Part shown: positions 26,581 to 34,704 of the stretch, piece by piece
Layout of the letters: the number at the start of each line of letters is the position of its first letter
Position numbering within the stretch: the first letter of the stretch is position 1
Origin: CADEED01 sp039930985
GTDB taxonomy: Bacteria > Pseudomonadota > Gammaproteobacteria > Steroidobacterales > Steroidobacteraceae
Assembly: GCA_039930985.1 (NCBI GenBank)
Contig: JBDTSV010000111.1
Location: 1-64,000 of the forward strand
DNA: 64,000 nt
Reading direction: 5' to 3'
Program-made: the position numbers and the translations under genes
The notes under the pieces: generated by a model
Database searches by the model: none
What the model saw: the letters and a program-made list of their open reading frames with translations, nothing else
Told to the model about the DNA's origin: nothing

Positions 26581-26626
26581 TATTCTAGATAGACGAAGCA
26601 CCGCCCGGGCGTATAAGTTCGATCTC
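26581..26626 (+). promoter_or_regulatory. Duplicated upstream region of first pseudopeptidase paralog
   Basis: TTCTAGATAGACG and, 18 bp later, TAAGTTCG followed by CTCATGAGAT. The same elements in the same spacing precede the third paralog at 31451-31496, although the bases between them differ. This indicates that the control region was duplicated with the gene. No clean -35/-10 pair could be assigned. Confidence 0.45.
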
Positions 26627-28087
26627 ATGAGATTCAGAATTTTCCTGGCGATACTGGCAACGGTTTTCGCGCAAGGTGCCTGCGGCGGCAATCCTGATGT
26701 CGACGGATTGAAAGCGTACGCCGCGCCTGGCTACACGATCATTTCGCGCGAGGAAGACTCGGCGCGCCGCATACCGACGCAGATTGCGATGATCGACGCC
26801 GTGCTCACCAAGCTGCTGAAACGCGGCGCTCGCCTCGATTCCACGCCCACTTACATCTTCGTGGTGCCCCAGAACCTCTGGAGCGACTATCTTCAACCGG
26901 CCCTGGCCTTCAATGAGGAGTTTGTCGCCGGCCGCTTCACCAACTACCTGCTGATCAACAACTGCCGGTGCGATTCGACCGTGCTGCAAGCCTCCGTCTA
27001 CAACCAATACGCTCACCTCTACCTGCGCACGCAGTTCGACGGAGCGCTGCCGCTGTGGTTCGAAGTAGGAGTGGCGCGAGTGGCCAAGCTCACGGAGTTC
27101 GCAAATACTCGGGCCTACGTGGGCATGCCCTACGGCCTGTACCGTGGCTGGATGCCGATCGGTCAAGTCCTGCACCTGGAGAGGACCTCGCCGGAATATC
27201 GGGCTGGCCCCACTTTTCAGGCCGTGCACGACGAGTCCTGGGCGCTGGCATATCGCATGATTTCGGAACCGGCGTTTGGCAAACAGGCGGCCGATTACCT
27301 GCAGGCGCTCGATGATCTCAAACCGGTCGAGGAAGCCGTGCAGTCGAGCTTCGGCATGTCGGTCGAAAATCTCAGCAAAGAGATGTTTTTCTATACGCGC
27401 GGGTCCGGAGTCAAGATCGTGTCGGTCAGTGTCGACCTGCCGCCGCCCCCGACCTTAAGTCCCGGCCGCGACATGAAGAGGCTCGAATCGCTGCAATTGA
27501 TCGCGGACGTCATGTTCGCTTCGGAAGCGAAGCACAAACGGTTGCTGGCTTTCATCAACAATTTTCAGAAAATTGCGCCTGATTCTCCGGAGGTTCGCGT
27601 GATTCGCCTGCGCCTCGCGGCGCGCGATCGAGACGATGCCGTGATCGACTGGCTGCTGGAAAAGCTCGAATCGAATCTCGCCGATCCGCAGGTCGCGCGC
27701 GGCGTCGGCGTCGCATTGTTCGAGCGCGTCCGCGCGCGCCAGCCGGGCGACTCATTGACCACGGAGAAAACTCGAGCGCTGCAACAGCGTGCGCTCGGGC
27801 TGCTGGACCTTTCGCTGCGCGCGCGACCCGATGACCCGGAAGCGGCGTGGGCGTTTGGAATGCTGGCGGCATCCACGAATCAACTGCTCGGATCGGCGCT
27901 GCAGCGCCTGCTGTCGGCGAGTGAAAGCGCGCCTCGCAACGCCGACATCGCCATGGCGACCGCACTGGTCTACGAAGCGCTGCAGAAGCCAGACAAGATG
28001 TTGGCCCAGCTCAAATTTGCCGCCCGCTTCGCGCGCTCGGGCGAACAGCGCGCGTGGGCACGACAAAAAATCTCGGCATCGAAGTGA
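26627..28087 (+). CDS. Exported gluzincin-like pseudopeptidase with TPR-like C-terminus (paralog 1)
   Basis: 486 residues from ATG 26627. Signal peptide about 1-20, with a Cys in AQGACGG that could be lipidated. Clear paralog of the genes at 28114 and 31497. At the position of the zinc motif HEYTH it reads NQYAH (126-130), and the third ligand Glu of WFNEG is Val147 (WFEVG). Two of the three zinc ligands and the catalytic Glu are therefore gone, and it should be inactive. The C-terminal half is helical and repeat-like (AWAFGMLAASTNQLLGSALQ). It lies 26 bp upstream of paralog 2, so they are likely co-transcribed. Confidence 0.75.
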   Translation: MRFRIFLAILATVFAQGACGGNPDVDGLKAYAAPGYTIISREEDSARRIPTQIAMIDAVLTKLLKRGARLDSTPTYIFVVPQNLWSDYLQPALAFNEEFVAGRFTNYLLINNCRCDSTVLQASVYNQYAHLYLRTQFDGALPLWFEVGVARVAKLTEFANTRAYVGMPYGLYRGWMPIGQVLHLERTSPEYRAGPTFQAVHDESWALAYRMISEPAFGKQAADYLQALDDLKPVEEAVQSSFGMSVENLSKEMFFYTRGSGVKIVSVSVDLPPPPTLSPGRDMKRLESLQLIADVMFASEAKHKRLLAFINNFQKIAPDSPEVRVIRLRLAARDRDDAVIDWLLEKLESNLADPQVARGVGVALFERVRARQPGDSLTTEKTRALQQRALGLLDLSLRARPDDPEAAWAFGMLAASTNQLLGSALQRLLSASESAPRNADIAMATALVYEALQKPDKMLAQLKFAARFARSGEQRAWARQKISASK

Positions 28088-28113
28088 CGAAACGATCCAT
28101 GGGGAGCGGTCGC

Positions 28114-29715
28114 ATGAGAGTCGGATCGTTGTCGGCGGCGGCCATCACCACGCTGCTCGCGTGTTCGACAGTCACTGCTGCCGAACCGCGCATCGGCAAC
28201 TTCGTCAAATACGATACTGGTGATTTCGTCATCATCACTTCGCGCAGCGCCAGTCAGGCACGGGAGCTCATGCAGAAGCTCGCCAAGTTCCGCTTAACGC
28301 TCGAGAAGGTCCTCGGCAAACGCGCCGCCAAGAGCGGCATCGGCACTCTCATCTTCATCACGAGCTCGAGCGACTGGGATAAATATCTCAGGCCGCGCCA
28401 GAACGTCGCCGGTTTCTTCCAGCGCGCGCGCTTCGACAACTACATGGCACTCGATGGCGATGCGGGTGAATTCGCCATGTACGTGATGTTTCACGAGTAC
28501 ACACACTTCTACCTGTCGTCGCAGTTCTCCGGCGAGTACCCGCCGTGGTTCAACGAGGGCATGGCGGAGCTGATGGCCTACGCCAAATTCACCGGCAACC
28601 GCGTCGTGCTGCAGATCCCCGGGTTCCGCAAGGCAGAAGCGCGCGACAGCGACTGGATTCCCTTCGACCGTCTCATCAAGGTCGACCAGAACTCACCCGA
28701 ATACCAGAACCACCAGATGGCGGATGCGTTCTACGCCCAGGCCTGGCTCACCGTGCACTACGGCATGGTCGAAGAGCGCGCGTTCGGGCGCCAGATGCTC
28801 GAATACCTCAATCAGCTCAACACGCTGGTGCCGCAGGAAGAAGCGACCCGCAAGGCTTTCGGCGACCTTGGCGTCATCGACGACAAGCTGCGTGCGCACT
28901 CACGCGCTAACAACTTCGGCTCGGGCACCATGGACCTGGGAGAAGTGCCGGAAATCGTGCTGCCTGCACCGAAACCGCTCGACGACTCCGATGCGCTCGC
29001 GGCGCTCGTCGATGTGATGCTGGTCGCCCACATCGCACCCGATCGAATCCGGCCACTGATCGAGTCGCTGAAGAGACTCGCGCCGAACTCGGCCCGCTCT
29101 TACATCCTGGCGGCGAGGTTGGCAGATTTCGCCGACGACCCGGTGGCGTTCGATGCGGCCATCAACAAGGCCGAAACGTTGCTCGTGGCGGGCGACGCGC
29201 TGTCACGGCGGCAATTCGCGAGCGTACTGCTCTCGAGAGCGATCTCGTTCAGTCCTTTGAGCCCGCGCAAGAAGGAGGACGATGAGCGCGACCTCAGGCG
29301 CGCCGTCAAACGATTCGGCGAGGCCATCACCATCGATAGCGGTGATGCCGAGGCGCTGTGGGGACTTGGCACGGGATTGACGCGCCTCGACCGCCAACTC
29401 GATCTGGCCGATACCGCCCTGCAGGCGGCGTACGTGCGGATCCCGGCGAGCGCCGCAATCTCCATGGCCCTCGCCGATCTCAAAGGCCTCGAGCAGAAAC
29501 CCGACGAGATGATCCCCTACCTCAAGGACACGATCCGCTTCGCCAGTGATCGCAGTACGCGCCAATGGGCCACCGACACACTGGCGCAGACGCAGGAATT
29601 CCTGCGCGCGCGCGATAAGACGGCGGCGGAGAACAAGAAGCAGCGCGAGCAATACGAGAAGGATCTCGCCGAGTACGAAAAGAAGTACGGCAAGGCGAAG
29701 AAAAAGAAGAGTTGA
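28114..29715 (+). CDS. Exported gluzincin-like metallopeptidase with TPR-like C-terminus (paralog 2, intact motif)
   Basis: 533 residues from ATG 28114, which has GGGGAG seven bases upstream. Signal peptide about 1-22. The zinc site is complete: His127, Glu128 and His131 in FHEYTHFY, then Glu148 in WFNEGMAELM, an HExxH-x16-E gluzincin arrangement. The following about 350 residues contain helical repeats of TPR type (ALWGLGTGLTRLDRQLDLA). The Lys- and Glu-rich coiled tail ends in KKKKS. Predicted periplasmic or lipoprotein-associated peptidase. It is the only member of the local trio with catalytic residues; the flanking paralogs may regulate or scaffold it. Confidence 0.8.
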   Translation: MRVGSLSAAAITTLLACSTVTAAEPRIGNFVKYDTGDFVIITSRSASQARELMQKLAKFRLTLEKVLGKRAAKSGIGTLIFITSSSDWDKYLRPRQNVAGFFQRARFDNYMALDGDAGEFAMYVMFHEYTHFYLSSQFSGEYPPWFNEGMAELMAYAKFTGNRVVLQIPGFRKAEARDSDWIPFDRLIKVDQNSPEYQNHQMADAFYAQAWLTVHYGMVEERAFGRQMLEYLNQLNTLVPQEEATRKAFGDLGVIDDKLRAHSRANNFGSGTMDLGEVPEIVLPAPKPLDDSDALAALVDVMLVAHIAPDRIRPLIESLKRLAPNSARSYILAARLADFADDPVAFDAAINKAETLLVAGDALSRRQFASVLLSRAISFSPLSPRKKEDDERDLRRAVKRFGEAITIDSGDAEALWGLGTGLTRLDRQLDLADTALQAAYVRIPASAAISMALADLKGLEQKPDEMIPYLKDTIRFASDRSTRQWATDTLAQTQEFLRARDKTAAENKKQREQYEKDLAEYEKKYGKAKKKKS

Positions 29716-29794
29716 CCGCCGCCGGTGTCGACAGAGGATCGCGAAGATTTTCCACGCGTCCCCGCAATCGGGCCGACGCCGAGGCGCCAGAGCT

Positions 29795-29850
29795 TTACGT
29801 CTTTTTGCCGGTGAGCTGTTCGAGCACGGTGCGGCGATCGGCGGAGTCGC
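29795..29850 (-). pseudogene. Relic of the 3' end of a duplicated gene (copy of end of 33013-33531)
   Basis: The stretch from 29803 matches 33019-33062 almost base for base and encodes RTVLEQLTGKK plus one residue. The intact gene at 33013-33531 ends in RATVLEQLTGKK. Only this tail survives; the upstream part is unrelated. It lies directly after paralog 2, just as the intact gene lies directly after paralog 3. It therefore marks an old segmental duplication. In the rest of 29716-30000 I see no gene. Confidence 0.65.
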
Positions 29851-30000
29851 CAGGCAAGACCGACAGGATGATCGCGAGTCTCGAGGACACCTCGCAGTAC
29901 TGACACTCGATGGAAGTCCGGCGGTGGGCGCGGCAACGCGTCAATGAAGCCAAGGCACCGGCTGCCAAGCCGGCAGCGAACTGACGGGGGGAATCTCGCG

Positions 30001-31389
30001 TCAGTAGAAATAGACGTGCCGTCGGCGGCCGCCCTCGGCTCGGGGCCCTTGGTAAATCACCGCCTCCTCGTCCGAACTCCACTCAAACTGGGTGTGATCG
30101 AAGGGGTTGCGCAGTTCGGCGCCGATCAGCGCCTCGGCGACTTTCTCCTTCGGCACATTGCGCGCCCGCAGCTGCGCCGTGAGCACGGCCGCGCGACGCA
30201 TGCCTTCGATCGCCCCCACACGCATGGGGTAGTTGGAGTAATCCCATGCGCCCGCCTGCTGACGAAACAGCCATCCCGTCAGGTTGTAAAGTTGCAGCGG
30301 CGAATTCTTCGCGGACTGCATCGCCGCCACCTGATCTGCGGCCTTCGAATACTGGTCCAACGGAACATTGAAGCTCGTCGCGAATGCCAGGTACTGGGTG
30401 GCGAAGTAGTTCGACTGATCCTGAGGCTGGTAAAACGGCCGCGCCAGTTTCGAAGCCAAGGGCCCTTTGGGCGTATAGCTTCCGTCATCCGAGAAAAGAT
30501 CGAGTCGTGAATCCATGCCTTCGTACCACTGACGCATCAAGTTGCGTGAGAAGGCCAGCTCGCCCGCCATGGTTCGCAACATTGACAGTTCCGCGACAGT
30601 GAACTCGGTATTCCATTCGTCGGGAATGGCCGCCAGCTGCTGATCGGCGGGCAATTGGCGCAGCACCAGATTGCCGAAGAACAGATGCTGCCGCAGCGCC
30701 GTTATCGCGATCATCTTGGTGATCAGATTGTCGGAGGATTTCTGAATCTCGCGCCAAAGCACGACGTCCGCGCGAAGCCCTGCGCGTACCTCAGCGGCGC
30801 CTGCCGTGTCGGCTCGCGAGCGCAGATCCGCCAACAGCAGCCGCTGTCCTCCAAGAATATCCGCGTACCTCGCGATCGGCGCGCTCAGGTCGATCGGGAC
30901 CAATTCGCGCCACCGGGTTCGTCGCAGCAACTCCTGGTAGCGCGCCAATTGAAGTTTCTGGTTGGCGCTGCGCGGCGCGACCGCGGCGGCCTCAAATGCA
31001 TTTCGGCAATCGATCGATTGCTCCTCTATACAACTGGCGCGCAGTGCACGCGTAGCCGCAGCTTCCGTTGGCTTGAAATCCAGCTCATTTCTCACGGGAT
31101 CCGAATTGATCTTGCGCGAGTCGTGATTGACCTCTTCGAGCCAGGCGATACGCCGCGACCCCAAGACTTGCGGGTCGGCGCCTTCGGCAACGGCGAAACC
31201 CATCGCATACACAAAGGCATTCTCGCTGTCGGGGACGGCCGGACGTTCCAGGAGAACGGCTTCCAGCCTGCGGGCTTCCGTCGTTGGCGGCCGGTCGCTC
31301 CAGTTGATGGACAAGCCCACGAGATAGAGGAGCATCACGAGCAACAGAAGCCCCAGAAGAACTTTACCGGCGATCTTGAGCGCTTTCAT
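30001..31389 (-). CDS. Membrane-anchored protein of unknown function
   Basis: 462 residues from ATG 31389. One N-terminal helix at about 6-26 (AGKVLLGLLLLVMLLYLVGL) anchors a large, mostly helical periplasmic domain. It contains Cys residues in RASCIEEQSIDCRNAF that could form a disulphide. The C-terminus ends in an Arg-rich and aromatic tail. No family is recognised. It is inserted between paralogs 2 and 3 on the opposite strand and shares no visible similarity with them. Confidence 0.7.
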   Translation of the reverse strand: MKALKIAGKVLLGLLLLVMLLYLVGLSINWSDRPPTTEARRLEAVLLERPAVPDSENAFVYAMGFAVAEGADPQVLGSRRIAWLEEVNHDSRKINSDPVRNELDFKPTEAAATRALRASCIEEQSIDCRNAFEAAAVAPRSANQKLQLARYQELLRRTRWRELVPIDLSAPIARYADILGGQRLLLADLRSRADTAGAAEVRAGLRADVVLWREIQKSSDNLITKMIAITALRQHLFFGNLVLRQLPADQQLAAIPDEWNTEFTVAELSMLRTMAGELAFSRNLMRQWYEGMDSRLDLFSDDGSYTPKGPLASKLARPFYQPQDQSNYFATQYLAFATSFNVPLDQYSKAADQVAAMQSAKNSPLQLYNLTGWLFRQQAGAWDYSNYPMRVGAIEGMRRAAVLTAQLRARNVPKEKVAEALIGAELRNPFDHTQFEWSSDEEAVIYQGPRAEGGRRRHVYFY

Positions 31390-31450
31390 TGACGCAAGCG
31401 TACGCGCCCACCGCGCCAAGCGGGAGAACGTCGCTTACCGGCCAGAATGC

Positions 31451-31496
31451 GTTCTAGATAGACGGCGCACGGCCTCAACGGGTAAGTTCGCACCTC
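31451..31496 (+). promoter_or_regulatory. Duplicated upstream region of third paralog
   Basis: TTCTAGATAGACGG, then TAAGTTCG and CTCATGAGAT, matching the region before paralog 1 at 26581-26626. Conservation of non-coding bases between paralogs suggests shared control. Confidence 0.45.
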
Positions 31497-33005
31497 ATGA
31501 GATCCAGGCAAATCGTGGCCATGCTCGCGACGTTGTTCGCCGTGATGGCGCACGGACGTGAGCCAGACGTCAGCGGATTGAAATCCTACGCCATGCCCGA
31601 GTACACGATTGTCACGCACGACAAAGGCGCGGCACGGCAGATTCCGATGCAGATCGCGATGATCGATAGTGCGCTCCGCAAAGTCCTTTCCGGACCGCGT
31701 CGCATCGCCGGCGCGCCCACCTACGTCGTGATCGCGCGCCTGGGGCTTTGGAAGGGTTATCTCGAGCCTGGGCCCGAATATGTCGGCGAGTTCATTCCCG
31801 GCCGCTTCGTCAACTACATTCTGATCAACGACTGCGGCTGCGGTGAAGGTGGGCTGCGCGGCACCATCTATTACGAATACACGCACCAGTTCCTGCACAC
31901 GCAGTTCCGCGGGATTCTTCCATTGTGGTTCGACGAGGGCATGGCCGGGTTGATGCAAACGACCGTGTTCGTGGGGTCGAAAGCCATGGTTGGGCAGCGT
32001 CCCTTCATAGCCTTATGGTCACAGGATGTGGCCCCGGGCTGGACACCACTGCGGCGACTGCTCGATCTAGAGAAATCATCGCCCGAGTACCGATCTATCG
32101 TCGGCTGGGAAACGGGTCTTGAGACGTGGGGGCTGGTCCATCGCGGAATCGTTGCCGATCCAGCTTACGGCAAACAAATGTTTGACTATCTCGATGCACT
32201 GAACGACGTCAGCTCAATCGACGACGCGGTAAAGGCGAGCTTCGGGATTTCCGTCGAAGAGCTCAATACCGCGACCTACCACTATCTCCGCAACGGGCCT
32301 TTCAACGTGAGGCGAATAGAGATCGATCTGCCCAAGCCGATCGCCCTCAATCCAGGCCGGAGCATGAGCGAGCTCGAGTCACTTCAACTGGTCGCCGACG
32401 CGATGTTGGTGTCGGGATTCAACCCGGAGCACGTGGTGGAAGTGATCAACGCGGCGCAACGGCGGGCGCCGGACTCTGCGGAAGTGATCGTGTTGCGCAT
32501 GCGCCTGGCGGCCCGCGATCGCGCCGATGCCAATCTTCTTCAGCTGCTTCGTGAGATGGAGCCGCATCTGGCCAAACCAGCCTTCGCGCGCGGCGCAGGT
32601 CTCGCCCTATTCGAGCGCGTACAGGATGAGCGGTCGGACGACTCGATGAATCCCGATCAAAGGCTGGAACTGCAACAGCGAGCACTCGAATTGCTCGACA
32701 AGGCACTGCGTGCCCAGCCGGACGATCCCGAAGCTGCCTGGGCCTTTGGTATTTTGGCGGCTTCGTCGAAGCAGATGCTCGGATCCGCGCTGCAACGTTT
32801 GCTGTCGGCCAGCGAAAGCGCGCCAATGAATTCCGACCTTGCGATGGCGAGCGCGCTGGTCTACGAGGCGATGCAAAAGCCGATGAAGATGATTGCCGCG
32901 CTGGAGGACGCTTCTCGCTATTCACGTTCCGCCGAGCAGCGAAAACGGGCGCGTCAGCGCATCGAGGAGTTAAAGAAGTCCGGCTTGGGGCAACCCGCGA
33001 ACTGA
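31497..33005 (+). CDS. Exported gluzincin-like pseudopeptidase with TPR-like C-terminus (paralog 3)
   Basis: 502 residues from ATG 31497. Signal peptide about 1-18. It is closest to paralog 1 over its full length: both have QIAMIDS/A after the leader, the PLWF region and AWAFGILAAS near the end. The zinc motif is YEYTH (126-130), so the first His is lost while Glu127, His130 and the third-ligand Glu147 (WFDEG) remain. It would not bind zinc normally. Like paralog 1 it is probably a non-catalytic partner. It is followed at 33013 by a convergent gene whose end is duplicated after paralog 2. Confidence 0.75.
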   Translation: MRSRQIVAMLATLFAVMAHGREPDVSGLKSYAMPEYTIVTHDKGAARQIPMQIAMIDSALRKVLSGPRRIAGAPTYVVIARLGLWKGYLEPGPEYVGEFIPGRFVNYILINDCGCGEGGLRGTIYYEYTHQFLHTQFRGILPLWFDEGMAGLMQTTVFVGSKAMVGQRPFIALWSQDVAPGWTPLRRLLDLEKSSPEYRSIVGWETGLETWGLVHRGIVADPAYGKQMFDYLDALNDVSSIDDAVKASFGISVEELNTATYHYLRNGPFNVRRIEIDLPKPIALNPGRSMSELESLQLVADAMLVSGFNPEHVVEVINAAQRRAPDSAEVIVLRMRLAARDRADANLLQLLREMEPHLAKPAFARGAGLALFERVQDERSDDSMNPDQRLELQQRALELLDKALRAQPDDPEAAWAFGILAASSKQMLGSALQRLLSASESAPMNSDLAMASALVYEAMQKPMKMIAALEDASRYSRSAEQRKRARQRIEELKKSGLGQPAN

Positions 33006-33012
33006 TGGGTGA

Positions 33013-33531
33013 CTACTTCTTGCCGGTGAGCTGTTCGAGCACGGTGGCGCGATCGGCGGCACCGGTGATGCCAGCACGTTGGGCGGCCTCACCCTGACGC
33101 TTGCCGGAGCCGCGCTGGTTGTACGGATCGAATCCGCCCGCCTTGTCGCGGCCGGAGACTTCGAGCTTGAGCTCGGCGGGTTTGTGATCGTCGATCTTGA
33201 GTTCGGCAACTTCGAGCTTCTTGAGTGCGCGCGTGGTGCTCAACGTGGCGAACTCGCCCGAAGCCACCGCCCAGTCCCAGACCGCTACGCCACGCTCGTC
33301 GTGTCGCACGCGCCCGGAAGGTGCGCCGCGCGGCATCTCGAGCGAATCGCTTGAGGTGTCGGGCTTTACGACGTCGTCGATCTGCCGGTTCACCGTTTCG
33401 GCGCGCCGCAGACGCAGCGATTTGAGCCGCATGGTGGTGGATTCGATGCTGAAGTCACCGGAATCCGACGGCAGCGGCGCGCCATCATGGCGGCTTCTCT
33501 TCTGTACCGGTGGTTTGCGATAGTCGGGCAT
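33013..33531 (-). CDS. Protein of unknown function, duplicated 3' end
   Basis: 172 residues from ATG 33531; a longer frame with a TTG start at 33606 exists. The sequence is charged and soluble, with SGDFSIESTTMRLKSLRLRR, then VWDWAVASGEFATLST, and a C-terminal GGFDPYNQRG followed by AADRATVLEQLTGKK. No signal peptide or membrane helix. No family is recognised. The last about 14 codons also exist as a relic at 29795-29850. It is convergent with paralog 3, with 7 bp between them. Confidence 0.65.
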   Translation of the reverse strand: MPDYRKPPVQKRSRHDGAPLPSDSGDFSIESTTMRLKSLRLRRAETVNRQIDDVVKPDTSSDSLEMPRGAPSGRVRHDERGVAVWDWAVASGEFATLSTTRALKKLEVAELKIDDHKPAELKLEVSGRDKAGGFDPYNQRGSGKRQGEAAQRAGITGAADRATVLEQLTGKK

Positions 33532-33670
33532 CTGACACTCATGAAAGGGAGTAACTGCACTCTCACAGACAGTTGTCGGCACCAATACGTTCGCATTGAA
33601 TTCCAAACAGTGACGTCAATCACGTTTTCGCGGGCAAATGTCGCTATTCCCTTACGCCGTTGGACGTAAC

Positions 33671-34087
33671 TCAGCGCGCCGCGCGGTCGGCGCGAGCCAC
33701 GCGCCACTTGCCTTTCACGCGCCGGAATTCCACCTTGAGGCGCTGCAGCGCCGGATCGCCGAGTTCCACGGTGGCGACCGTGACGACCGCCTGCGCCAGT
33801 CCATCTACCGGAAATTCCAGGCTCTCGATGCTGGCCACGAGTTCGAGCTTCGGATGCGCCAGGAAATAGCCACGCAGGAAATCCCGCAGCTGCGCAACGT
33901 CGAGGCCGTTCGAGTCGGCGTAGTCGTCGCTGACATATTCGAGCACGTCGCTCACGTCGCGCGCTTCGGCAGCCGTTTCGACGTTCGCGATCAATTCGCG
34001 CACCTGTTCCTCGTCGCTCGACTTCGCGGCGCACGCGACGAGCAAAATCGACACGACAAACAGCGACGCATTCGCTGAAAATTTCAT
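33671..34087 (-). CDS. Lipoprotein with SnoaL/NTF2-like domain
   Basis: 138 residues from ATG 34087 (AGGACAGG upstream). Residues 1-19 form a lipoprotein signal with lipobox LLVAC (Cys19). The mature part has an NTF2-like pattern: helices with EEQVRELIANVETAAEARD, a short Asp- and Tyr-rich DVLEYVSDDYADSNG segment, and C-terminal strands AVVTVATVEL and FRRVKGKWRVARA. These small cone-shaped domains bind ligands or have no known activity. Envelope-located. Confidence 0.8.
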   Translation of the reverse strand: MKFSANASLFVVSILLVACAAKSSDEEQVRELIANVETAAEARDVSDVLEYVSDDYADSNGLDVAQLRDFLRGYFLAHPKLELVASIESLEFPVDGLAQAVVTVATVELGDPALQRLKVEFRRVKGKWRVARADRAAR

Positions 34088-34207
34088 GACCTGTCCTATT
34101 GAAGTTGAAACCGTTAAGCCCTATCGTTCGCGCGCGTTGCGGGGTTGGGAACCGGTCGTGACGTCCAGAAATGGTGCCCCGGACCCAAGTGGAGGTGGAC
34201 TACTTAG

Positions 34208-34588
34208 ATGAAGAAACAAGTTGCGTCGCACGCCAGCGACCCTGGTCCTCGTCTTCATACCGTCAATCAGTATCTCGAGAAGAATTTCCCCGACTTCTTT
34301 GCTGAAGCCCGTTTCCACGTCGGAAACGACGATTACTTTCTGTACGCCCGCTTCGGCAAGTACCTCGCCAGCTCCATCGAGCATCGGCGCGTTTCCCGCG
34401 ACAAGATCTACCGAGGTTTCACCGTCCTCAACAAGATGGCGCGCATGTCTGCGCGCGATCCGAAAGTGCGGCACATCCTCGTCAGCGGACCGCTGGAAGA
34501 GCTCGTCGATCAGCCCAAGGCCCGCGAACTTGCGCTCAAGCGCCTGTCGCCGGTCGCGCAGGGCTACCTCGAAGGCCTCTGCGAATAA
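34208..34588 (+). CDS. Small helical protein of unknown function
   Basis: 126 residues from ATG 34208, with GGAGGTGG about 10 bases upstream. Soluble and rich in Lys, Arg, Leu and Phe. Includes TVNQYLEKNFPDFFAEARF near the start and RDPKVRHILVSGPLEEL near the end. No signal peptide, membrane helix or recognised motif. The stop codon is directly at the start of the palindromic repeat pair. Confidence 0.65.
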   Translation: MKKQVASHASDPGPRLHTVNQYLEKNFPDFFAEARFHVGNDDYFLYARFGKYLASSIEHRRVSRDKIYRGFTVLNKMARMSARDPKVRHILVSGPLEELVDQPKARELALKRLSPVAQGYLEGLCE

Positions 34589-34704
34589 TGGGGACACTCC
34601 CCATTTCCTAGGAAATGGGGACGGACCTCATCGGCAGACAAAGGTTGGCGCCGCACCCGATTTCAGGTGCGGCCCCATTTCCGGGAAATGGGGAGTGTCC
34701 CCAT
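34589..34704. repeat. Inverted pair of palindromic repeats, copies 5 and 6
   Basis: AATGGGGACACTCCCCATTT at 34588 and AAATGGGGAGTGTCCCCATT ending at 34704 are inverted copies. Between them are AGGAAATGGGGACGGACCTC and AGGTGCGGCCCCATTTCC, also partly complementary. The whole 116 bp can fold into one long hairpin. It separates the convergent genes at 34208 and 34704. This is the only place where two copies sit head to head. Confidence 0.8.
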
